64,000 bases of DNA from Aliiruegeria sabulilitoris (GTDB lineage: Bacteria; Pseudomonadota; Alphaproteobacteria; Rhodobacterales; Rhodobacteraceae), in assembly GCF_001558155.1 (NCBI RefSeq), contig NZ_LOAS01000013.1, positions 1 through 64,000 of the forward strand, written 5' to 3'. Below, piece by piece: positions 45,261 to 53,954 of the stretch; the first letter of the stretch is position 1, and each line of letters opens with the position of its first letter. The notes under the pieces are model-generated. The model was not told the DNA's origin. It searched no databases and was given only the letters and a program-made list of their open reading frames with translations. The translations under genes were made by a program, and so were the position numbers.

Positions 45261-46303
45261 GCTGGCTTGAGCAGATCGGGATGGCGGCCTTTCGGCAGGT
45301 CGATCCGGAGACCGCGCATGGGCTGGCGCTCAAGGCGCTGAACGCGGGGATAATGCGGCTTCCGGGCCAGATCACCTCGCCGCGGCTGAAGACCAAGCTT
45401 GCAGGGCTGCAATTGCCGAACCCGGTCGGGATGGCCGCCGGCATGGACAAGAACGCCGTCGCGCTGGAGCCACTCTCGCGCTGCGGGTTCGGTTTCCTCG
45501 AAACCGGTGCCACGACGCCGCGACCTCAGCCGGGCAACCCGAAGCCTCGGCTTTTCCGCCTCAAGGAGGACCGGGCGATCATCAATCGCTTCGGCTTCAA
45601 CAATGACGGCATGGACGCCATGGCCGCGCAGCTTGAGAAGCGGCCACGGGATGCGGTGATCGGCCTGAACCTCGGCGCCAACAAGGACAGCGTGGATCGC
45701 TCCGCCGATTTCGCGCTTGTGCTGGAGCGTTGTAGCCCGCACCTGGATTTCGCAACGGTGAATGTTTCCTCGCCCAATACCGAGAACCTGCGCGATTTGC
45801 AGGGCAAGGCGGCACTGGAAGCGCTGTTGCGCGGCGTTCTTGAGGTGCGCGACGGGCTGGACCGCAAGATCCCGCTCTTCGTGAAGATCGCGCCGGATCT
45901 GTCCGAGGCCGAGATCGCCGATATCGCGGAGGTTGGCGGCACCGTCGGGATCGACGCGATCATTGCCACAAATACCATGCTGTCGCGCGACGGGTTGAAA
46001 AGCCCCTATGCCAGCGAGGCAGGGGGGCTGTCCGGTGCGCCGCTTTTCGAGAAATCCACCGCTGTTCTGGCCCGACTTTATCGCGAAACAGCCGGGGAGA
46101 TCCCCTTGATCGGTGTCGGTGGCGTAGGCTCGGGCGCGCAGGCCTATGCCAAGATCCGCGCCGGAGCCACTGCGGTCCAACTCTATTCCGCGTTGATTTA
46201 CGGTGGCCTGTCTCTGGTCGAGACAATTGTGCGGGATCTCGAGGCGCTTCTGGAGCGGGACGGTTTTGGCGATGTCTCCGAGGCAGTCGGCGCGGATCAA
46301 TAG
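45257..46303 (+). CDS. pyrD: Dihydroorotate dehydrogenase (class 2, quinone-dependent)
   Basis: The 348-residue FMN enzyme oxidises dihydroorotate to orotate with a quinone at the inner membrane. The N-terminal helical membrane-association segment ([20 protein letters not shown]) marks class 2. The core has [36 protein letters not shown], the catalytic-serine region [17 protein letters not shown], and [20 protein letters not shown]. The start is GTG at 45257, inside the DUF952 stop. It is convergent with the MATE gene. Confidence 0.96.
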   Translation: MSWLEQIGMAAFRQVDPETAHGLALKALNAGIMRLPGQITSPRLKTKLAGLQLPNPVGMAAGMDKNAVALEPLSRCGFGFLETGATTPRPQPGNPKPRLFRLKEDRAIINRFGFNNDGMDAMAAQLEKRPRDAVIGLNLGANKDSVDRSADFALVLERCSPHLDFATVNVSSPNTENLRDLQGKAALEALLRGVLEVRDGLDRKIPLFVKIAPDLSEAEIADIAEVGGTVGIDAIIATNTMLSRDGLKSPYASEAGGLSGAPLFEKSTAVLARLYRETAGEIPLIGVGGVGSGAQAYAKIRAGATAVQLYSALIYGGLSLVETIVRDLEALLERDGFGDVSEAVGADQ

Positions 46304-46306
46304 GCT

Positions 46307-47671
46307 TTACGTGGGGCCGGCGGATGCCGGTCTCGGCCTGACTGCGGCCTCCAATGCCGGATAGCGAAAGCCCAGCGTCGTCCCGCGTGCGACGAAGGAC
46401 AGCGCCAGCGATGCCCACAGGCCGTGATTGCCGAAGATCGGGAACAGAATCGCCAAGGCCAGCGCATAGACGAGCGCCGACAGGATCATCATGTTGCGCA
46501 TGTCGCGCGTGCGGGTGGCGCCGATGAAGATACCGTCGAGCATCCATGGAAGCACGCCAATGATCGGCAGCAGGGTCATCCAGGGCAGATAACGGCGGGC
46601 TTCGTCACGGACATCGGGGGCGGTTGTCATCAACTCGATGACCGAGTTGCCCAAAAGTGCGAAACCGAGCGCGAGCATTACCACGCAGACCGCGCCCCAA
46701 AGGCTTGTAACCAGGGCCGAGCGGCGCAGCGCGGTGCGGCTGCCCTGACCGATGGCCTGCGCCACCAGTGCTTCGGCCGAGAAGGCGAAGCCGTCCAGCG
46801 CATAGGCGGTCACTTGGAGAAACTGCAACAGCACCTGATTGGCGGCAAGCGCCACGTCGCCCAGATCGGCGGCGAGGAACAGGAAGGTGACGAAGATCCC
46901 CTGCAGCAGCAGCGAACGGATGAAGATGTCGCCGTTGACGGTGGCCATGTGGAGCAGGCGTTCGCGGTCGAAGATCCTCTGCCGATCCCGCCAGTGAGCG
47001 CCCCGGAACGCGTTCCGGCACAGCCAGAGACCAAGTGCGACACCGGACCATTCCGCGATGAAGGTCGCCGCCGCGACACCCTGCACGCCCCAGCCCATGC
47101 CAAGGACAAAGGCGAAATCCAGCCCGATATTCGCCAGGTTCATCACCACCTGGAGGACTAGGACGGCGCGGGTGCGTTCCAGCGCGATCAGCCACCCGGT
47201 CAGCCCGTAAAGCGCCACGGCCGCGGGGGCGGACCAGATGCGGATCGACAGGTATTGCCGGGCGAGGGTCTCCACTTCCGGACTGGCAGGGGACAGGCGA
47301 AAGGCGCCGGCAAAGAGCGGTCCCTGCAGCATTATGGCGGTGGCGCCTACCGCACCCGCCACCATGAGAGCGCGAACAAGCAGCGCCGAAACCTCGGCGG
47401 TGTTGCCCGCGCCGCGCGCCTGTCCGACCATGCCGGTCGTGCCCATGCGCAGGAAGCCGAACACCCAGTAGAACGCCGTCAGGATGATTGCACCGATACC
47501 GACCGCCCCGATCGGCGCGGCCTGTCCGATCTGTCCCACCACCGCCGTGTCGACAATGCCGAGGATCGGCACCGTGGCGTTGGACAGAACGATGGGCAGC
47601 GCGATGGCCAGAACACGCCGATGCGTGATCGCTCCTGTTCCCGCTGCGAATGCCGGTTCGCTCTCAGTCAC
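46307..47671 (-). CDS. MATE family efflux transporter (DinF-like)
   Basis: The 454-residue membrane protein has about twelve hydrophobic segments and MATE hallmarks: RVLAIALPIVLSNATVPILG with the conserved Pro in helix 1, VDTAVVGQIG, and FGFLRMGTTGMVGQARGAG. It probably exports cationic compounds with H+ or Na+. The GTG start at 47671 overlaps the end of the upstream thioesterase by eight bases, so the three minus-strand genes form one operon. The substrate is unknown. Confidence 0.92.
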   Translation of the reverse strand: MTESEPAFAAGTGAITHRRVLAIALPIVLSNATVPILGIVDTAVVGQIGQAAPIGAVGIGAIILTAFYWVFGFLRMGTTGMVGQARGAGNTAEVSALLVRALMVAGAVGATAIMLQGPLFAGAFRLSPASPEVETLARQYLSIRIWSAPAAVALYGLTGWLIALERTRAVLVLQVVMNLANIGLDFAFVLGMGWGVQGVAAATFIAEWSGVALGLWLCRNAFRGAHWRDRQRIFDRERLLHMATVNGDIFIRSLLLQGIFVTFLFLAADLGDVALAANQVLLQFLQVTAYALDGFAFSAEALVAQAIGQGSRTALRRSALVTSLWGAVCVVMLALGFALLGNSVIELMTTAPDVRDEARRYLPWMTLLPIIGVLPWMLDGIFIGATRTRDMRNMMILSALVYALALAILFPIFGNHGLWASLALSFVARGTTLGFRYPALEAAVRPRPASAGPT

Positions 47672-48170
47672 GAGACGGCATCAGGAAATGCCCGGTCGCC
47701 TGGGCAAAGGGGCGCACGCGATTGTCCTGCCAGGCCTCCACATGCACGCTCGCGTAGCGGCGACCGGAGCGGTTGACCCGCGCCCGTGCATAGGCATCAC
47801 GCGGCAGGCCGGTGCGCAGGTAATCCACCGTGAAATCGATCGTCTTGGGCAGCCGCGGCAGCGTTCCCGGCCCGATGGTGGTGGGGTCGACCTTGCCGGA
47901 CTCGATCTCTTCCCACAGGATGGCCCAGCCGAGCCCGATGATCGCCGTCACCTCCAGAAAGGAGGCCGTGGCGCCCCCGTGCAGCGCCGGAAGCGCCGGA
48001 TTGCCGATATGTGCGGCCCTGTAAGGCAGAACGGAGGTCAGTTCGTCGCCTTTGCGGTCGAACACGATGCCGAGAAAGCTGATATAGGGCACACCCTGCA
48101 CCAGCGCCGAAAGCGCCCGGTCGCGCCGCTCCTTGATCACCTGTACCGGCTCCGGTCGCTTTGCGCTCAT
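47664..48170 (-). CDS. PaaI-family hotdog thioesterase (second of pair)
   Basis: This 168-residue hotdog-fold protein has PALHGGATASFLEVTAIIG (the HGG active-site motif, about residues 64-66) and KTIDFTVDYLRTGLPRDAYA. It should hydrolyse an acyl-CoA. It has a longer N-terminal helix (ERRDRALSALVQGVPY) than the upstream paralogue. ATGA overlap with that paralogue and an eight-base overlap with the MATE gene. It lies divergent from the beta-oxidation regulators, which suggests a role in acyl-CoA balance, by inference. Confidence 0.88.
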   Translation of the reverse strand: MSAKRPEPVQVIKERRDRALSALVQGVPYISFLGIVFDRKGDELTSVLPYRAAHIGNPALPALHGGATASFLEVTAIIGLGWAILWEEIESGKVDPTTIGPGTLPRLPKTIDFTVDYLRTGLPRDAYARARVNRSGRRYASVHVEAWQDNRVRPFAQATGHFLMPSRD

Positions 48171-48598
48171 TGCCCGGCCTCCTTCCGCTCGAAGGTGAAG
48201 GCGCCGACGGCGGTGGCGACGGGCACGTCGCTGTCCTCCTCGTCGCGCGTGACTGCGCGCACGAAGGCGACCGACCGCGTGGCGTGGTAGCAATGCGCCT
48301 CGCAGGTCAGCCGCTGCCCCGGACGTGCCGGGCGCATGTAGTCGATCCGCAGGTCGATGGTTGCGGTAATGCCCGTCCCGTCCGGTCGCGCCATGACCGT
48401 TGCGCCCGCCGTAGTGTCCATGAGCGCGGAAACCGCGCCACCGTGAATGACCCCTGTACGTGGGTCGCCCACCAGTCGCTCGTCGTAGGGCATGGAGAGA
48501 ACGGTCCGGCCGGGCTCGATTTCTTCCAGCCGCATTCCGAGGGCCTTCGAAAAGGGCAGGGCCTCGATCAGCTGTCGGGCCACCGTCTCGATTTTCAT
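48167..48598 (-). CDS. PaaI-family hotdog thioesterase (first of pair)
   Basis: The 143-residue protein has the HGG motif in GVIHGGAVSALMDTTAGAT (about residues 51-69) and TATIDLRIDYMRPARPGQ, typical of PaaI/YdiI-like acyl-CoA thioesterases. An AGAGGGA ribosome-binding site precedes the ATG. It is the first gene of a three-gene minus-strand operon. The 155-base gap to the divergent MerR gene probably contains promoters for both. Confidence 0.9.
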   Translation of the reverse strand: MKIETVARQLIEALPFSKALGMRLEEIEPGRTVLSMPYDERLVGDPRTGVIHGGAVSALMDTTAGATVMARPDGTGITATIDLRIDYMRPARPGQRLTCEAHCYHATRSVAFVRAVTRDEEDSDVPVATAVGAFTFERKEAGQ

Positions 48599-48753
48599 CG
48601 TTTATCCCTCTTCCTGTTGCTTCGATTGGTTTATCTGCACCGGCGCAATCCCGCGCAACCCCCTGAGTTTCGCAACGGGAACACATTCCTCCATTGAACA
48701 TGACCGGCAGGGGTCTTACCCTTTGGTCAACAACAACAATGGAGTGTTAGGCG

Positions 48754-49122
48754 GTGTCACTCACCCGACTGAGCTTCAAGGAGATGTGTGCGAAGTTCGA
48801 CGTAACCCCGCGCACGCTTCGCTACTATGAATATATCGAGCTGCTCCAGCCCGAAAAGGAAGGCCGCACTAGGTGGTATCGTCCGCGCGAGGTCGCGCGG
48901 ATGACCCTGATCCTGCGCGGGCGCCGCTGGGGTTTCAGCCTTGAAGAGATCCGCCAGTGGCTGCTGATCTACGAGGAACAGGGCGAACGCCCGCAGCTCG
49001 ATGCCTGGATTGAACTCGCCGACCGTCAGATCGCCGAGCTCGGCCGCCAGAAGGCGGAACTGGAGGAAGCGATTCTCGACCTTCAGAAAGTTCGCGACGA
49101 TACCGCCGCAACTCTGACGTAG
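48754..49122 (+). CDS. MerR-family transcriptional regulator 1
   Basis: The 122-residue protein has an N-terminal winged helix with FKEMCAKFDVTPRTLRYYEY and [20 protein letters not shown], followed by a dimerising coiled coil (IAELGRQKAELEEAILDLQK). No effector cysteines are visible. The start is GTG with GGAG nine bases upstream. It resembles LiuR/PsrA-type MerR regulators that control branched-chain and fatty-acid degradation, and it sits first in the beta-oxidation cluster. Acyl-CoA is a likely ligand but is not shown. Confidence 0.88.
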   Translation: MSLTRLSFKEMCAKFDVTPRTLRYYEYIELLQPEKEGRTRWYRPREVARMTLILRGRRWGFSLEEIRQWLLIYEEQGERPQLDAWIELADRQIAELGRQKAELEEAILDLQKVRDDTAATLT

Positions 49123-49258
49123 CGTGGAAACCGACATGGCCGGCCTGACCAGGAAAGATCCACACAAAGACCAAAGCGCTTTGGCGTCAATAGTCATTGG
49201 CCGCGCCATGGCGCACCCCGCCACTGAAGCGCTCTGGCGCAATGACGCAGCGTTTAAC

Positions 49259-49273
49259 TTACGTTCACGTCAA
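49259..49273 (+). promoter_or_regulatory. LiuR-like inverted repeat between the two MerR genes
   Basis: TTACGTTCACGTCAA is a near-palindrome (TTACGT / ACGTCAA arms), similar in style to operators reported for LiuR-type MerR regulators. It lies 77 bases before the second MerR start, so autoregulation or control of the fad genes is plausible. Confidence 0.5.
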
Positions 49274-49349
49274 GCAATGTTATATGAAGACCTCGAGACG
49301 CAAGCACCGGGGTCGTTTGAAATCCGCGGAAGGCGGAAAAGGTACTGAG

Positions 49350-49751
49350 ATGAGCGACGAAAACCTGATGACCATTCGCCAGATGTGCGACGCCTACGAG
49401 GTGACCCCGCGCACGCTGCGTTTCTACGAGGCCAAGGAACTGCTGTTTCCGATCCGTCAGGGCACAAAGCGGCTTTACGCCCGCCGCGACCGCGCCCGGC
49501 TGAAGCTGATCCTGCGCGGCAAGCGCTTCGGCTTCTCGCTGGAGGAGATTCGGCAGCTTCTCGACCTCTACGATCTAGGCGACCAGCAGGCGACACAGCT
49601 CGCCAAGACCTATGAATTGGCAACCCAGCGTCTGGCCGACATGGTGAATCAGCGCGAGGAACTCGACGAAGCGATCGAGGAACTCAAGCAGCAGCTTGAA
49701 TGGGGCGAAAAGCGCCTCGCGGAGCTGTACGCCTCGTCGGCTGCGGAGTAA
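49350..49751 (+). CDS. MerR-family transcriptional regulator 2
   Basis: The protein has 133 residues. The MerR winged helix [20 protein letters not shown] and [20 protein letters not shown] is followed by a long coiled coil ([20 protein letters not shown]). It is a clear paralogue of the preceding gene, but the effector tail differs. The ATG at 49350 gives the family N-terminus; the longer upstream frame is not coding. It is followed 31 bases later by the acyl-CoA dehydrogenase gene, so it is likely the local regulator of fatty-acid oxidation. Confidence 0.9.
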   Translation: MSDENLMTIRQMCDAYEVTPRTLRFYEAKELLFPIRQGTKRLYARRDRARLKLILRGKRFGFSLEEIRQLLDLYDLGDQQATQLAKTYELATQRLADMVNQREELDEAIEELKQQLEWGEKRLAELYASSAAE

Positions 49752-49782
49752 TTCGACGACCGAACCCCCAGGGAGGACACAC

Positions 49783-51561
49783 ATGCCGAGCTACACGGCT
49801 CCTGTGAACGACATACAGTTTGTTATGCACACGCTGCTCAAGGCCAGCGAGCAGGACATTCCGGGCTATGAAGAGCTGGAGGCCGATTTTACGGCTGCCG
49901 TGCTCGAAGAAGCCGGCAAGATTGCCTCCAACGTGATCGCCCCCCTCAACGAGGTTGGCGACAAGGAAGGCTGCCACCTGGAGAACGGCGTGGTGCGGAC
50001 CCCCACCGGCTTCAAGGCGGCTTTCGAGCAGATGAAGGAAGGCGGCTGGACCGCGCTGGACTGCGATCCGGACTATGGCGGTCAGGGTATGCCCATCCTG
50101 CTCGGAACCGCGGTGGGTGAGTTGTTCTCGGCGGCCAACCAGGCCTTTACCATGTATCAGGGACTGACCCATGGCGCCTATTCCGCGATCCATGCCCATG
50201 GCACGGATGCGCAAAAGGCCAAGTGGTTGCCCAATATGGTCTCCTGCGAATGGACTGGCACCATGAACCTGACCGAGCCGCATTGCGGCACGGATCTCGG
50301 GCTCATGCGCACCAAGGCGGTGCCGCAGGAGAACGGTTCCTACAAGGTGACCGGGCAGAAGATCTTCATCTCCGCCGGCGACCATGACATGTCCGCGAAC
50401 GTGATCCATCTGGTTCTGGCCAGGATCCCGGGCGGCCCCGAGGGCATCAAGGGCGTTTCGCTCTTCATCGTGCCCAAGTATCTCGTCGACGAGGACGGCA
50501 ATGTCGGCGCCGCCAACGGCGTGTCCGTCGGCAAGCTCGAAGAGAAGATGGGCATTCACGGCAACTCGACCTGCGTGATGAACTTTGACGAGGCCGAGGG
50601 CTACCTGCTCGGGACCGAGCACAAGGGCATGCGGGCGATGTTCACGATGATGAACGAGGCCCGTCTTGGTGTGGCGATGCAGGGCATGGCACAGGCCGAG
50701 GCCGCCTACCAGAACGCCGTCATCTATGCCAAGGACCGCCTGCAGGGCCGTGCCGTGACTGGCGCCGAGAACCCCGACGGTCCGGCCGACCCGCTGATCG
50801 TGCATCCAGATATCCGCCGCAACCTGCTGGACCAGAAGAGCTTCATCGAAGGTGCCCGCGCCTTCATGCTCTGGGGCGCCAACATGCTCGACCGCTCGCA
50901 CCGCTCCGGCGATGCCGCCGCGGAAGGCCTGGTCTCGCTGCTGACCCCGGTGCTCAAGGGCTTCCTGACCGACAAGGGCCTGGAGATGACCATCCAGGCG
51001 CAGCAGGTCTATGGCGGGCATGGCTATATCGAGGAATGGGGCATGTCGCAGTTTGTCCGCGACGCCCGCATCACCCAGATCTACGAGGGGGCCAACGGCG
51101 TGCAGGCGCTGGACCTCGTGGGCCGCAAGCTCGCTGCCGATGGCGGCAAGCATGTCATGGCCTTCTTCGATCTGGTGAAGAACTTCATCAAGGAGAACGA
51201 AGCCGACGAGGCGCTGAAAAAGGACTTCCTCGACCCGCTCAAGCAGGCCAGCAAGGATCTTCAGGCCTCGGCCATGTTCTTCATGCAGAACGGGATGAAG
51301 AACCCCAACGCGGCGCTGTCAGGCTCCTATGACTTCATGCACCTGTTCGGGCATGCCTGCCTTGGCCTGATGTGGGCGCAGATGGCAAAAGCGGCCAGCG
51401 AGGCCTTGGCTTCCGGCACGGGCGATGCGAGCTTCTACGAGACGAAACTCGCAACCGGCCGCTATTACATGGCCCGACAGCTTCCGGCGACATCCATGCA
51501 CCTCGCCCGCATCCAGAGCGGCGCGGACCCGGTCATGACCCTGCCCGCCGAGGCGTTCTGA
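49783..51561 (+). CDS. Acyl-CoA dehydrogenase
   Basis: The 592-residue FAD enzyme carries out the first step of beta-oxidation. It is the long type with an extra C-terminal domain (residues 450-592). Visible are [20 protein letters not shown] (flavin/substrate motif), [16 protein letters not shown] and the C-terminal [20 protein letters not shown] followed by [20 protein letters not shown], which carries the catalytic Glu. GGGAGGA precedes the ATG. Electrons would go to ETF. It heads the fadE-gst-fadA-fadB-like series. Confidence 0.95.
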   Translation: MPSYTAPVNDIQFVMHTLLKASEQDIPGYEELEADFTAAVLEEAGKIASNVIAPLNEVGDKEGCHLENGVVRTPTGFKAAFEQMKEGGWTALDCDPDYGGQGMPILLGTAVGELFSAANQAFTMYQGLTHGAYSAIHAHGTDAQKAKWLPNMVSCEWTGTMNLTEPHCGTDLGLMRTKAVPQENGSYKVTGQKIFISAGDHDMSANVIHLVLARIPGGPEGIKGVSLFIVPKYLVDEDGNVGAANGVSVGKLEEKMGIHGNSTCVMNFDEAEGYLLGTEHKGMRAMFTMMNEARLGVAMQGMAQAEAAYQNAVIYAKDRLQGRAVTGAENPDGPADPLIVHPDIRRNLLDQKSFIEGARAFMLWGANMLDRSHRSGDAAAEGLVSLLTPVLKGFLTDKGLEMTIQAQQVYGGHGYIEEWGMSQFVRDARITQIYEGANGVQALDLVGRKLAADGGKHVMAFFDLVKNFIKENEADEALKKDFLDPLKQASKDLQASAMFFMQNGMKNPNAALSGSYDFMHLFGHACLGLMWAQMAKAASEALASGTGDASFYETKLATGRYYMARQLPATSMHLARIQSGADPVMTLPAEAF

Positions 51562-51576
51562 AAGTAGGGGAAGCAC

Positions 51577-51789
51577 ATGCCCAAGAGACTGCGGTTCACC
51601 CGACGGCTGAATATTGCCCTGAGCGAAGATGCCTATCGGCGGCTCCGGAAATTCAGCGACGAGGCGGGGATCACGCAGGACGAGGCCTTGTGCTTCCTTT
51701 TCGAGAATTTCGGCAGTGTCACCGATGACGATGCGCTGCCGCATCGGCTTCGTCTGTTCAAGGCGGAGCTGGAGGACAGGAAGAAGTAG
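51577..51789 (+). CDS. Small ribbon-helix-helix-like protein
   Basis: The 70-residue basic protein RLNIALSEDAYRRLRKFSDE AGITQDEALCFLFENFG has the strand-helix-helix pattern of CopG/MetJ-type DNA-binding proteins. It lies 15 bases after the acyl-CoA dehydrogenase with GGGGAAGC before the ATG, so it is probably on the same transcript. The target is unknown. I am fairly sure that it is a gene, less so that it binds DNA. Confidence 0.6.
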   Translation: MPKRLRFTRRLNIALSEDAYRRLRKFSDEAGITQDEALCFLFENFGSVTDDDALPHRLRLFKAELEDRKK

Positions 51790-52029
51790 TCGCGGCCAGC
51801 CGCGGGAGGAGATTTCGGGAGGGAAATTCGTCCAGGAAGAAGCGGGGATGCACCCATTCCCCGGCGGGAGGAAAACCGGGTCCTGCTTTGCAGGTCTTCT
51901 CCCTGGGCGGTCACCGGCGCCACGCCTACCGCAAGGTCAGATTGGCACGGGATTGGTAAAAAATGCGTAGGCCCGGCGTGCGCGTCCCCCCGATCTTCCT
52001 TCCTGCATGGGCGCATTGGAGGAATACGG

Positions 52030-52665
52030 ATGACGATCAGACTTTATTGCTTTGGAGAATCCGGCAACGCCTACAAGGCGGCGCTCTCGCTGGAGCTGTC
52101 CGGGCTCGGCTGGGAGGCGGTCTATGTGGACTTTTTCCACGGTGCGACGCGCACCCCGGAATATCGCAAGCTCAACGCCATGGGCGAGGTGCCGGTAATG
52201 GTGGACGGGGATCTCACCCTCACCCAGTCCGGCGTGATCCAGGACTACGTTGTGGAAAAATCCGGTCGTCTCGGCTGGAACTCGGATGCCGAGCGGCGCG
52301 AGATCCTGCGTTGGATCCTGTTCGACAACCACAAGAACTCCGGTGTCGCCGGACCCATACGCTTCAACATGAACTTCCTGCCTGAAGACAAGCGCAACGC
52401 GGATGTGAACGCCTATCTGGTCTCCCGGCACAATGGCGCAATGAAGGTGCTGAACAGCTGCCTGGACGGGCGTGATTGGTTGGTCGGCTCAGGCCCGACA
52501 ATCGCCGACATCGCCAATTGCGGCTACCTGTTCTACCCCGAGCCCTTCGGTTTCGACCGGACGGCCTTTCCGAACATCGACGCCTGGCTGGACCGCATCG
52601 CCAACCTGCCCGGCTGGAAACACCCCTATGAGCTGATGCCCGGCTCGCCCGCGGATCGCGCGTGA
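52030..52665 (+). CDS. Glutathione S-transferase family protein
   Basis: The 211-residue protein has an N-terminal thioredoxin-like domain (MTIRLYCFGESGNAYKAALS, then the cis-Pro in MGEVPVMVDGDLTLTQSGVI with the glutathione-binding QS). The helical C-terminal domain has DWLVGSGPTIADIANCGYLF. It may detoxify or isomerise a small molecule, and the substrate is not predictable. GGAGGA precedes the ATG. Its place between the acyl-CoA dehydrogenase and thiolase genes is a common Rhodobacteraceae arrangement. Confidence 0.92.
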   Translation: MTIRLYCFGESGNAYKAALSLELSGLGWEAVYVDFFHGATRTPEYRKLNAMGEVPVMVDGDLTLTQSGVIQDYVVEKSGRLGWNSDAERREILRWILFDNHKNSGVAGPIRFNMNFLPEDKRNADVNAYLVSRHNGAMKVLNSCLDGRDWLVGSGPTIADIANCGYLFYPEPFGFDRTAFPNIDAWLDRIANLPGWKHPYELMPGSPADRA

Positions 52666-52690
52666 GCAACGGACCGAAAGAGGACACAGT

Positions 52691-53902
52691 ATGACCGAAG
52701 CCTATATCTATGACGCCGTGCGCAGTCCGCGCGGCAAGGGCCGCAAGGATGGCTCGCTGCACGAAGTAACTGCAGCAGCGCTCTCGGCGCAGATGATGAA
52801 CGCGATCAAGGACCGCAACGGCCTCGACGGCCATTTCGCCGAGGACGTGATCTGGGGCAACGCCACGCAGGTCATGGAGCAGGGCGGTTGTCTTGCCCGC
52901 ACCGCAGTGCTCGCCTCCGATCTCGACGAGCGCATTCCCGGCCTGTCGATCAACCGTTTCTGCGCGTCCGGCATGGAAGCCGTGAACATCGCTGCCAACC
53001 AGGTGAAGGGCGGCGCGGGCGCGGCCTATATCGCCGGCGGCGTCGAGATGATGTCCCGCGTGGCCATGGGCTCGGACGGGGCAGCCATTGCCGTCGATCC
53101 CTCCATCGCGATGAACCAGTATTTCGTCCCGCAGGGCATCTCGGCCGATATCATCGCCACCGAATACGGCTTCAGCCGCGAACAGGCCGACGCGCTGGCC
53201 GTCGAGTCGCAGCGCCGCGCCAAGGAAGCCTGGGACGACAACCGCTTTGCGAAGTCCATCGTGCCGGTGCTGGATCAGAATGGCCTGACCATCCTTGACC
53301 GTGACGAGTACATGCGCCCCGGAACCAGCGTTGATGACCTCGCCAAGCTCAACCCTGCCTTCGAGCAGATGGGCAAGGTGATGCCCGGCTTCGACAAGGT
53401 CGCGCTGATGAAATACCCGCATCTGGAGGCGATCAACCACATCCACCACGCAGGCAACTCCTCCGGCATCGTGGACGGCTCCGCCGCCGTGCTGATCGGC
53501 TCCAGGGAATTCGGCGAGGCTAATAGGCTGACGCCGCGGGCCCGCATCAAGGCCACGGCCAAGATCGGCCTCGACCCGACCATCATGCTCACCGGCCCGG
53601 TCCCCGTGACCGAAAAGATCCTCGCCGATAGCGGCATGGCGATCTCCGACATCGACCTGTTTGAAGTCAACGAAGCCTTTGCCTCCGTCGTGCTGCGCTT
53701 CCTGCAGGCCTTCGACGTCGATCCGGCGCTGGTCAACGTGAATGGCGGTTCCATCGCCATGGGACACCCGCTTGGCGCCACCGGCGCGATCATCATCGGC
53801 ACCCTGCTCGACGAGCTGGAACGAACGGGCAAGCAGACCGGCCTTGCCACGCTCTGCGTCGCCTCCGGTATGGGCGCGGCCACGATCATCGAGCGCGTCT
53901 GA
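52691..53902 (+). CDS. fadA: Acetyl-CoA C-acyltransferase (thiolase)
   Basis: The 403-residue thiolase cleaves 3-ketoacyl-CoA with CoA. The nucleophile is Cys91 in INRFCASGMEAVN. The remaining active-site motifs are NVNGGSIAMGHPLGATGA and LCVASGMGAATIIE, with NEAFASVVLRF before them. All are intact. It is followed 52 bases later by the FadB/J gene, so the two probably form the alpha-beta beta-oxidation complex. Confidence 0.95.
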   Translation: MTEAYIYDAVRSPRGKGRKDGSLHEVTAAALSAQMMNAIKDRNGLDGHFAEDVIWGNATQVMEQGGCLARTAVLASDLDERIPGLSINRFCASGMEAVNIAANQVKGGAGAAYIAGGVEMMSRVAMGSDGAAIAVDPSIAMNQYFVPQGISADIIATEYGFSREQADALAVESQRRAKEAWDDNRFAKSIVPVLDQNGLTILDRDEYMRPGTSVDDLAKLNPAFEQMGKVMPGFDKVALMKYPHLEAINHIHHAGNSSGIVDGSAAVLIGSREFGEANRLTPRARIKATAKIGLDPTIMLTGPVPVTEKILADSGMAISDIDLFEVNEAFASVVLRFLQAFDVDPALVNVNGGSIAMGHPLGATGAIIIGTLLDELERTGKQTGLATLCVASGMGAATIIERV

Positions 53903-53954
53903 CGCCGCCAACAGGGACAGCCCTGCGGGGCAAAGATTTCAAGGACTACGCGAA

